From: Aggregatilineales bacterium
Lineage (GTDB): Bacteria > Chloroflexota > Anaerolineae > Aggregatilineales > Phototrophicaceae
Direction of reading: 5' to 3'
DNA: 40,184 nt
Assembly: GCA_029975765.1 (NCBI GenBank)
Contig: JARKOK010000374.1
Coordinates: 1-40,184, forward strand
In this document: positions 8,321 to 14,762 of the stretch, piece after piece
Layout of the letters: every line of letters begins with the position of its first letter
Numbering within the stretch: the stretch's first letter is position 1
Made by a program: the position numbers and the translations under genes
Notes under the pieces: model-generated
The model's input: only the letters and a program-made list of their open reading frames with translations
What the model was told of the DNA's origin: nothing
Database searches by the model: none

Positions 8321-10093
8321 CTAAACGTTCGGGCGATGGCCGTTCATTTCACCCGGATGGTAATCATGCAGGCTGGAACCGCCAATGAACTCGCGCAGCA
8401 GTGACGTATCGGGAATCATCGCCTGCTGTTTGGGTGACAATGGATGCACCCAGCGTAAGAAGGACAGCAGGCGTTTCGCCTCGATGTGGGGTGGGGTGTT
8501 GGGTTCAACTTGCAGCAGCAGCGGTTCGGCCAGCGAACGCAGCGCCGCCAGTTCGTATACCAGCGCCGAATTGAACATCATGTCGGCATTTTCCTGATAG
8601 GGGAAGATATTCCGTTTTTCGCCGTTGCGAACACTCTGCCAGCGTTTCAGCGTATCGGTGGCGCTGTAACCCCGCCCGCGCGCATCGCGGACAATCCGCC
8701 GCAGCAGGCGCACGTCGGTGGTGGGAACACGGTTGTGCGCGTCAATGTTTAACTGCGTGAGTGCCGACACATACACCCGGAAAATTTTGTCCGGCGGGAT
8801 GGCCGGGACGAGCGCCGGGTTCAGGCCGTGAATGCCTTCGATAATCATGATCTGCTTCCGGCGAAGCTGCACAAGCTGACCCTGCACGCTGCGCCCGGAC
8901 ACAAAATCGAAGCGTGGAAGCTGGACCTGCCGCCCGTCCATCAGTTCCAGAAGCTGCTGGTTAAACAGGGACAGGTTGATCGCCCCCAGCGCTTCAAAGT
9001 CGTATTCACCCGTTTCGTCTTTGGGGGTCAGTTCGCGGTTGACGAAGTAATTATCCAACTCAAGCGTAAATGGGTGCAGGCCATGTGCCAGCAGTTGGAT
9101 CGCCAGTCGCTTCGAAAAGGTGGTTTTGCCGGATGATGACGGCCCGGCAATCAGCACCAGACCGGTACCCTGTTCATGATGCCGCCGGGTGATTTCCCCT
9201 GCAATGTTGGAAATCTGCCGTTCGTGCAGCGCCTCCGCGACCAGGATGAGTTCATGGACGCGGTTTTCGCGCACGATACGGTTAAGCTGCCCCATATCCT
9301 CCACGTCCATACGTTCCAGCCAGTCGTCCGCCTGCTGGAACACCGCGCCCAGTTGGCTGTATGCGGTGATCGGCTGGAGTTCGGTCGGTGACTCCTTGAG
9401 GGTGTATTGCAGGATAAAACCGCCGTTGATGTTAACCAGACGGAAGTAACGCAGATAACCGGTGGAGGACAGCATATAGCCGTAATAATAGTCGCTGCGC
9501 CCGCGCAGGCTGTAGAGAGTCAGATCGCTGCGGGTGCGCTGTTCGAGCAGGCGCACCTTATCATCGTCGTCACGTGCGGCGAACAGTTGGTTGGCTTCGG
9601 CCAGCGGCACCACGCGCTTGGTAATCGGGTCGTCAGCCTGAACAATGGCGCGCATATGGGCTTCCAACTGCGCCAGTTCATCGTCACTGAAGCGTTCGCG
9701 GTTCAGCAGTTTACAGTAATAACCACCTTCGGGAATCGAATAACGCACGCTGACTTTAATCCCCGGCCAGAGTTCATCGGCGGCGGTTGCCATCAGCATC
9801 ACCAGCGACCGGCGATAGATGCGCCCGCCGTCGCTGCTTGCGAGTACCACCGGTTCCAGAGTTGCGTCACGGCGAACCGGATAGGACAGTTCACGCAGCG
9901 CACCATCCAGAACACCGCCCATGATGAGGCTGCCGCCGTCACCCGGCGAGCCATTTTGCGCGGCCAGCAGGTAAGCCTCAATCGTCGCGCCAATCGGTCC
10001 TTCAAAAACACGGCCATCCTTGAAGGTGACGTGAACGGTATGGCGAGGCTGCGCGGGCGTGATGAGCGACTGGGTGGGCGTGGTAACGTCCAT
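8321..10093 (-). CDS. ThrRS N-terminal-like domain fused to a uridine kinase/phosphoribulokinase-type nucleoside kinase
   Basis: A 590-residue fusion. Residues about 18-85 resemble the TGS domain and 95-270 the second additional domain (SAD) of threonyl-tRNA synthetase, including a YSIPEGGYYC stretch. Residues about 290-560 are a P-loop kinase of the uridine kinase/phosphoribulokinase family, with Walker A GPSSSGKTT (317-325) and a downstream LELDNYFVNRE segment. The catalytic synthetase core is absent, so this is not ThrRS. The same architecture is known in Thermotoga and many Firmicutes, where it is annotated as a nucleoside/uridine kinase. It is divergent from hpt across a shared 172-base promoter region, consistent with nucleotide salvage. 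The ribosome site AGGA lies 8 bases before the ATG. Confidence 0.85.
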   Translation of the reverse strand: MDVTTPTQSLITPAQPRHTVHVTFKDGRVFEGPIGATIEAYLLAAQNGSPGDGGSLIMGGVLDGALRELSYPVRRDATLEPVVLASSDGGRIYRRSLVMLMATAADELWPGIKVSVRYSIPEGGYYCKLLNRERFSDDELAQLEAHMRAIVQADDPITKRVVPLAEANQLFAARDDDDKVRLLEQRTRSDLTLYSLRGRSDYYYGYMLSSTGYLRYFRLVNINGGFILQYTLKESPTELQPITAYSQLGAVFQQADDWLERMDVEDMGQLNRIVRENRVHELILVAEALHERQISNIAGEITRRHHEQGTGLVLIAGPSSSGKTTFSKRLAIQLLAHGLHPFTLELDNYFVNRELTPKDETGEYDFEALGAINLSLFNQQLLELMDGRQVQLPRFDFVSGRSVQGQLVQLRRKQIMIIEGIHGLNPALVPAIPPDKIFRVYVSALTQLNIDAHNRVPTTDVRLLRRIVRDARGRGYSATDTLKRWQSVRNGEKRNIFPYQENADMMFNSALVYELAALRSLAEPLLLQVEPNTPPHIEAKRLLSFLRWVHPLSPKQQAMIPDTSLLREFIGGSSLHDYHPGEMNGHRPNV

Positions 10094-10138
10094 GCGGATT
10101 GTCCTGATTTTGATCGTGTTTATGCCTGGTTTGCCTGC

Positions 10139-10167
10139 ATTATAAAGCAGGTAACGAAGAAGGTGAA
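10139..10167 (-). promoter_or_regulatory. Promoter for the uridine-kinase-like gene
   Basis: On the minus strand TTCACC (10167-10162) and a perfect TATAAT (10144-10139) are spaced by 17 bases. A CCTGC/GCAGG dyad brackets the -10 box and could be a repressor site. Confidence 0.55.
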
Positions 10168-10198
10168 TGGACGGCTCGTGAATTTTGCGTGAGGACGG

Positions 10199-10207
10199 TG
10201 CTATAAT
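10199..10207 (+). promoter_or_regulatory. Extended -10 promoter for hpt-cca
   Basis: TGCTATAAT is a perfect extended -10 element. No good -35 is found 16-18 bases upstream, as expected for extended -10 promoters. The predicted transcript starts about 50 bases before the hpt ATG and rules out start codons upstream of about 10214. Confidence 0.55.
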
Positions 10208-10265
10208 GGCACGTTATATCAGAAGCGTTTCCGGTCTGGGCAATCAGACCGGACAAGGATACAAC

Positions 10266-10820
10266 ATGAAACCTTACGAAAAATACTTAAAAGAAATTTT
10301 GATAGATGAGGCCACGCTTCAGCAGCGGGTGAAGGAACTGGGTGAACAGATTTCTGCCGATTATGCCGATTGTCAGGAACTGCTGCTGATCTGTATTCTC
10401 AAAGGTGGCATCATGTTTCTGGTTGATCTGACGCGCCATATCAGCGTGCCGCACGAAATAGACTTCCTGGCGGTATCGAGCTACGGGCGGGGCGCGCGCT
10501 CGTCCACCGGCAGCGTGCGGATTGACATGGACCTGAGCGAGCAGGTGGAAGGCCGCCATCTGCTGATTGTGGAAGACATCATTGACAGCGGGCAGACCCT
10601 GCGTTTTGTGTTGGATGTGCTGGAGGCCCGTAAACCGGCCAGCCTGAAACTGGTGACGCTGCTCAATAAACCCCAGCGCCGGACCGTTGAAATCCCGATT
10701 GCTTACATCGGCTTCGATATTGAAGACAAATTTGTCTTTGGCTACGGCCTCGATCTGGATGAGAAATTCCGCAATCTGCCGTTTGTGGCCGTCGTCAAAC
10801 CGGAAATGGTGTATGAATGA
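10266..10820 (+). CDS. hpt: Hypoxanthine phosphoribosyltransferase
   Basis: A 184-residue type I phosphoribosyltransferase that makes IMP/GMP from hypoxanthine/guanine and PRPP in the cytoplasm. The PRPP-binding loop LLIVEDIIDSGQTL is at 99-112, the flexible-loop SSYG motif at 71-74, and a LKGG motif (46-49) near the pyrophosphate site. The length matches bacterial HPRT. An ATG 81 bases upstream is in frame, but it lies before the extended -10 promoter and adds a non-conserved extension, so I use the ATG at 10266, which has AAGGA upstream. The stop overlaps the start of the CCA gene. Confidence 0.93.
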   Translation: MKPYEKYLKEILIDEATLQQRVKELGEQISADYADCQELLLICILKGGIMFLVDLTRHISVPHEIDFLAVSSYGRGARSSTGSVRIDMDLSEQVEGRHLLIVEDIIDSGQTLRFVLDVLEARKPASLKLVTLLNKPQRRTVEIPIAYIGFDIEDKFVFGYGLDLDEKFRNLPFVAVVKPEMVYE

Positions 10821-12312
10821 TCTGATGCCGCGTGTGCCCGGTCGCCCACTGCTGTGGCCGGACTTCGTGTTTGATCTGGCGGACAGCCTGCGTGAAACGA
10901 CGGCAGAGATTTATATTGTCGGCGGCGCGGTGCGTGATGCGCTGCTTCACCGCCCATTAAAGGATGTGGACTTAGCGACCGATGGTGATGGCATACGGCT
11001 GGCCCGGCAGATCGCTAACCAGTTCAAAGGGGATTTTTTTGTACTGGATGGCGAACGTGGGGTAGGTCGGGCGCTGATGGAAACCCCGGAAGGCCGGCTG
11101 GTGCTGGATGTGGCCGGTTTTCGTGGGGCTGGCCTGCACGCGGATTTACGTGACCGCGATTTCACCGTTAATGCAATGGCGGCAGATATACGCGGCGATC
11201 TGTCTCTGCTTATTGACCCGCTGGGAGGGGAAGCCGACACTGCTGCCAGACAGCTTCGGCGCTGCCGCGACGGCGCGGTTACAAGCGACCCGATCCGGGT
11301 GCTGCGGGCGGTGCGGCAGGCGGCGCAACTGAGTTTTCGGATCGAACCGGATACGCTGCGTGAAGTGAAAATGGCCGCGCCGCTGCTGGCTGATGCCTCG
11401 CCGGAACGGGTGCGGGATGAGCTGTTTAAGCTGCTGGCGCTGCCCAGGCCGGTGGCGGCGCTGCGAACTGCCGATCAGGTGGGGGCGCTGGGGGTGGTGC
11501 TGCCGGAACTCACGCCGCTGCACGGCCTGGCACAGAGTTCACCGCATATTTTTGATGGCTGGCAGCATACGCTGCTGGTGGTCGAACATCTGACAAACAT
11601 CCTGGCGACTCTCAGTTATGGCCGGTCAGATAATCTTACAGGCGCGTTTCATCTGGGGATGGTGGCAGTAGCCCTGGACCGGTATCGCGGTCAGGTTCAG
11701 GCGCAGGTTAATACGCTGTGGCCGAACGAACGCCCGCACCGGGCGCTGCTGCTGCTGGCCGCTCTGCTGCACGACGTGGGCAAACCGGCTGCCGCCCGGC
11801 AGGATGAAAATGGTGGCTGGCGATTCTGGGGCCACGAGTCCGTGGGGGCCAAACTGGCGGATGAGCGGGCGGCGGCGCTGCGGCTGAGCAACGGCGAACG
11901 GGAGCGTCTGGTAGCGGTGGTACAGCACCACATGCGCCCGCTGCTGCTGGATGACCTTACGCCGCGCGCTATCCACCGCTTCTGGCGGCAGTCAGGCGCG
12001 GCGGGGGTGGATGTGTGTTTGCTGTCGCTGGCGGATTTTCTCGGCGCACGGGGGGCGGAACTCGACCAGGATGACTGGCTGGCGCTGGTCGAACGAATCC
12101 GCATTTTGCTGCAAGCCTACTTCGAACGGCACGAACAACTAGTGGCGCCACCCGCGCTGGTGGACGGCCATGTACTGATGCAGACGTTGGGCCTGAAATC
12201 CGGGCCAACCATCGGCCAATTGTTAGACCTTATCCGCGAAGGGCAGGTGGCAGGCGAAATTCATTCGACCGACGAGGCGCTGGCTGCTGCGCGGCGGTAT
12301 CTGGAAGGTTAG
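10813..12312 (+). CDS. cca: CCA-adding tRNA nucleotidyltransferase / poly(A) polymerase family with HD domain
   Basis: A 499-residue class II nucleotidyltransferase. Visible are the GGAVRD motif (37-42), the metal-binding DVD (51-53), RDFTVNAMA, and SDPIRVLRAVRQA of the RNA-binding region. A C-terminal HD domain carries WQHTLLVVEHL and LLHDVGKP (His320-Asp321), as in HD-containing CCA enzymes. Its likely job is adding or repairing the 3' CCA end of tRNAs; a poly(A) polymerase or a split C- or A-adding activity cannot be told apart by eye. The start is the ATG at 10813, which overlaps the hpt stop by 8 bases (ATGAATGA). It is convergent with the next gene, with only 7 bases between. Confidence 0.85.
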   Translation: MNDLMPRVPGRPLLWPDFVFDLADSLRETTAEIYIVGGAVRDALLHRPLKDVDLATDGDGIRLARQIANQFKGDFFVLDGERGVGRALMETPEGRLVLDVAGFRGAGLHADLRDRDFTVNAMAADIRGDLSLLIDPLGGEADTAARQLRRCRDGAVTSDPIRVLRAVRQAAQLSFRIEPDTLREVKMAAPLLADASPERVRDELFKLLALPRPVAALRTADQVGALGVVLPELTPLHGLAQSSPHIFDGWQHTLLVVEHLTNILATLSYGRSDNLTGAFHLGMVAVALDRYRGQVQAQVNTLWPNERPHRALLLLAALLHDVGKPAAARQDENGGWRFWGHESVGAKLADERAAALRLSNGERERLVAVVQHHMRPLLLDDLTPRAIHRFWRQSGAAGVDVCLLSLADFLGARGAELDQDDWLALVERIRILLQAYFERHEQLVAPPALVDGHVLMQTLGLKSGPTIGQLLDLIREGQVAGEIHSTDEALAAARRYLEG

Positions 12313-12319
12313 CTTTCCC

Positions 12320-12751
12320 CTACAGGCCCAGCTCTTTCAACCGCTGGCGGGTATCGTCCTCCGGCACTTCGAAATGAATGCTCATGGTGATCGGCGTGCG
12401 CGCGCCGGGGCTGAGCGCCTTCACCATCTCAGCCGGCATAATCAGCATCCGCGCGAAGGCACGCAGCAGCGACTCGTCCCGATCCTCCTTGAACAGATCG
12501 CGCAGACCACGTTTTTCACCCCAATCGCTCTGGATGACATGCCGCGCCAGCAGCCGCGCCAGCGACATACGCGGAGAAAAGTGCCCACCGGCCCGCAGGA
12601 ATCCGACGGACAGTTCGGTGATGTCAACCTCATGCCACATATCCGGTTTCGGTCGCTGAAGCATGATCTCAATCGGAATCGGCGGACTGTTGATTTCAAA
12701 CGTCTGAATCAGTTCGGAGGCAACGGCTTCAAGTTGGTTTAAGTCAGTCAC
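12320..12751 (-). CDS. ImmA/IrrE-like protein lacking the HEXXH zinc motif
   Basis: A 143-residue protein. The end (FARMLIMPAEMV about 99-110; HFEVPEDDTRQRLKELGL 126-143) closely resembles the C-terminal half of ImmA/IrrE (M78) peptidases, where 'FAxELLMP' and 'xFxVSxxAVxxRLxxLGL' are typical. The N-terminal half also fits (short helix, then PPIPIEIMLQ). Where the catalytic HEXXH should be, the sequence reads LARLLARHVIQ (64-74), so both zinc histidines and the glutamate are absent. It is therefore probably not a protease. The start is a GTG whose GTGA overlaps the rsmD stop. A regulatory or protein-binding role is inference. Confidence 0.6.
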   Translation of the reverse strand: MTDLNQLEAVASELIQTFEINSPPIPIEIMLQRPKPDMWHEVDITELSVGFLRAGGHFSPRMSLARLLARHVIQSDWGEKRGLRDLFKEDRDESLLRAFARMLIMPAEMVKALSPGARTPITMSIHFEVPEDDTRQRLKELGL

Positions 12752-13344
12752 TCGGCCTTCTCCTGGGGTTCACGCGTGTCCGGAGAACTCTCGCGGCCAG
12801 CGAGGAACCATAATAACGTTTTGCCATAACGCCGCTCGTCATACGCTTCAAGGTGGGTAAACGTGGCCGGCTGGAATTCCGACGGGTCAATCTGCACGAT
12901 CACGGTCACGTGCGGCGGAATCCAGACCGGATTCGCATCCAACGCTTGCAGGGTTTGCAGCCACAGGTTTTTGTACTGCGGCGGCGCCACATAGATAAAA
13001 TCGTAGACCTGGGGCGGCGGCTGCTTCAGCAAATGAAACACATCGGCACGGCGGATAACCGCCCGGTCGCCCAACCGGGTGAGGGCCAGGTTTTCCTGGA
13101 TGGTCTGCACCGCCAGTCGGTCAATCTCGACAAAGACAGCCTGCCGCGCTCCCCGGCTGAGGGCTTCAATGCCCACGCTGCCTGTCCCGGCGAACAGGTC
13201 AAGCCAGGCGGCATCCATCACATCCTGCCCCAGAATACTGAACAGGGCTTCCTTGACCCGATCCATTACCGGACGCGTCGTGTTGCCCGGCACCAGTTTG
13301 AGCCGCCGTCCTTTGGCGCTGCCGGCAATGACTCGGATCGGCAT
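12748..13344 (-). CDS. rsmD: RsmD-family 16S rRNA (guanine-966-N2) methyltransferase
   Basis: A 198-residue SAM-dependent methyltransferase. The N-terminal RVIAGSAKGRRLK (4-16) and TRPVMDRVKEALFSIL (23-38) are signature RsmD segments, and SAM motif I reads LDLFAGTGSVGIEALSRGA (49-67). The expected product is m2G966 in 16S rRNA. Motif IV, normally DPPY/DPPF, reads APPQY (120-124), so the catalytic aspartate position is alanine. The fold and length are otherwise normal. It lies 4 bases after the UroD-family gene and overlaps the ImmA-like gene. The usual bacterial partner coaD is not adjacent. Confidence 0.82.
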   Translation of the reverse strand: MPIRVIAGSAKGRRLKLVPGNTTRPVMDRVKEALFSILGQDVMDAAWLDLFAGTGSVGIEALSRGARQAVFVEIDRLAVQTIQENLALTRLGDRAVIRRADVFHLLKQPPPQVYDFIYVAPPQYKNLWLQTLQALDANPVWIPPHVTVIVQIDPSEFQPATFTHLEAYDERRYGKTLLWFLAGRESSPDTREPQEKAE

Positions 13345-13348
13345 GGTG

Positions 13349-14329
13349 TTACTCCACAGCCTCGCGCACTGCCCGGATATTCGACAGGGGCGATGTAATC
13401 ATCGTGACACAGCCCGTCGAGAGGATGAAGCGCCGCCCGTTGGTCTGGTTGATCGCTGTCCGCGCCTGTTCACGCACCGACGTAGGGGTGCCGTGATGGA
13501 CGTGCTGCCACCGGGACAGACCGCCGCAGACAGCATAGTTGTAAATGGACTTTCCCTGCGCCAGATCGGGTTCAGTCTCCTGATCGTGCCAGTTAATCGC
13601 CTGTACCGGCAACTGGCTGACCAGCCGGAACATTGGCGACTCGCCGTGCAGATGCAGCATATTCAGCCACCACTTACTCGGCAGCGCCTCCAGTATCTTG
13701 CGGTCATAGGGCAGGCCGAAGATTTTGTACTCGTCCTCGGACATCACATCGTAACTGGCGTGCTGCACCGCATAGAAGATGCCGGCGATGGGCGTGCGTT
13801 TGAGCATATCGAGAAAACGCAGTGTCGTTTCCGTCAGCGCGTTCAGACCGGTATGCACGCGGTCAGGGTGTATCCGCATATGCCGCAGTAGCAGGTCTTT
13901 ACCGGCGATGTTCTTCGCCTGCGCCAGCGGACTGAAGATCGTCGCCAGGACTGGCGTATCGTCATCCGCCAGCGCCTCACCGACAAGACTCAGGCAGTCC
14001 AGGTGTTTGCCCAGGCTGCCGCGTGTGGGATCCAGTGGGCGGAGTTCCGTCCAATCCAACGACCGGGTAACTGCGCGTCTGGTGTAGGTGCGGGTGCCTT
14101 CCAGGTTGCCTTCCCACACGTCCTGTACGCCGTAGTCAGCAATCATGTAACTGCTGGCCGGGGTGACTTTCACGATGTCCCAGTCATAGGCTTTCTGGAA
14201 CTCGACCACTGACCGCGCCAGATCGGCAGCGCGCTGGTCGTCGCCGGGCCAATGCCGCCACAGCGCGACCGGTACACGATCGGTGGGTTCACCGGCAATC
14301 GTTTTACTCAGACGCTCCCGTTTATTCAT
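13349..14329 (-). CDS. Uroporphyrinogen decarboxylase (URO-D) fold protein, not HemE
   Basis: A 326-residue protein with the URO-D superfamily pattern: N-terminal MNKRERLSKTIAGEPTDRVPVALWRHWPG, central ATIFSPLAQAKNIAG, and C-terminal TGCVTMITSPLSNIRAVREAVE. True HemE has a WFMRQAGR motif near the N-terminus; it is absent, and Trp-Arg-His-Trp stands there instead. The family also includes corrinoid/methylcobalamin methyltransferases (MtaA, CmuA-like), but the zinc-binding His-x-Cys is not evident (LHLHGES at the expected place). The function is therefore open. It sits 3 bases after the TPR gene and 4 before rsmD, in one operon, with no ribosome site of its own, suggesting coupled translation. 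Confidence 0.75.
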   Translation of the reverse strand: MNKRERLSKTIAGEPTDRVPVALWRHWPGDDQRAADLARSVVEFQKAYDWDIVKVTPASSYMIADYGVQDVWEGNLEGTRTYTRRAVTRSLDWTELRPLDPTRGSLGKHLDCLSLVGEALADDDTPVLATIFSPLAQAKNIAGKDLLLRHMRIHPDRVHTGLNALTETTLRFLDMLKRTPIAGIFYAVQHASYDVMSEDEYKIFGLPYDRKILEALPSKWWLNMLHLHGESPMFRLVSQLPVQAINWHDQETEPDLAQGKSIYNYAVCGGLSRWQHVHHGTPTSVREQARTAINQTNGRRFILSTGCVTMITSPLSNIRAVREAVE

Positions 14330-14332
14330 CAG

Positions 14333-14689
14333 TTATTTGCGCGGCTGGAGCGCGGCGTTTATCTCCGACAGGCGCTGCTTAATCATCCGATTCAGCATCA
14401 TGTAGCGGTCGTCTTCAGGGGTGTTGGCAAGATGAATGGCATCTCCCCGCACCACACCGCGCGCGGCGATGGCCGCATTGACCAACTCCTGGCAGCGGTC
14501 GAAATACTTGATGGCCGCCTCGTATTTGCCGGCGGTGCGCTGCGCCAGCCCCATGCCGTAGATGGCATCCAGATTATCGGCGTCCTGCCGGAGTATCCGG
14601 TCAAACTCGGCGATCGCTGCGTCCGCTTTGCCTTCGCGCTGGTAGCGCCATGCCTGTCCGATTTGTGCCGCAAGGCTTTCGTTCGCCAT
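14333..14689 (-). CDS. Small TPR-like protein
   Basis: A 118-residue soluble helical protein. Two TPR-type helix pairs are visible: AAQIGQAWRYQREGKADAAIAEFDRILRQDADN (about 7-39) and LDAIYGMGLAQRTAGKYEAAIKYFDRCQELV (40-70). A charged helical tail follows. It is the first gene of the operon with the URO-D-fold protein, rsmD and the ImmA-like gene, behind its own promoter. TPRs bind other proteins; the partner is unknown. Confidence 0.7.
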   Translation of the reverse strand: MANESLAAQIGQAWRYQREGKADAAIAEFDRILRQDADNLDAIYGMGLAQRTAGKYEAAIKYFDRCQELVNAAIAARGVVRGDAIHLANTPEDDRYMMLNRMIKQRLSEINAALQPRK

Positions 14690-14726
14690 AAGAACTGCTT
14701 CCCCTCAAGAAGTGAAAATATGCAAT

Positions 14727-14755
14727 ATTGTACTTACGGTTCGTTACAAAGACAA
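14727..14755 (-). promoter_or_regulatory. Promoter for the TPR-uroD-rsmD operon
   Basis: On the minus strand TTGTCT (14755-14750) and TACAAT (14732-14727) are spaced by 17 bases, about 38 bases before the TPR gene start. It lies in a 73-base AT-rich spacer that shows no clear terminator for the membrane protein gene before it. Confidence 0.55.
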
Positions 14756-14762
14756 GAAAAAC

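Noticed and set aside
8321-10093. Threonyl-tRNA synthetase fragment or pseudogene
   Set aside because: The C-terminal half is an intact P-loop kinase with Walker A, and the same fusion is known elsewhere, so it is a complete gene of different function.
5356-10192. Long open frames on the plus strand opposite the Hsp70, stress and kinase genes (up to 369 codons)
   Set aside because: They lie exactly antisense to well-recognised proteins, show low-complexity His/Arg/Gln-rich translations and no domain. They are by-products of high GC at third positions.
13349-14329. HemE (uroporphyrinogen decarboxylase of haem synthesis)
   Set aside because: The fold matches, but the diagnostic N-terminal WFMRQAGR motif is missing and no other haem gene is nearby.
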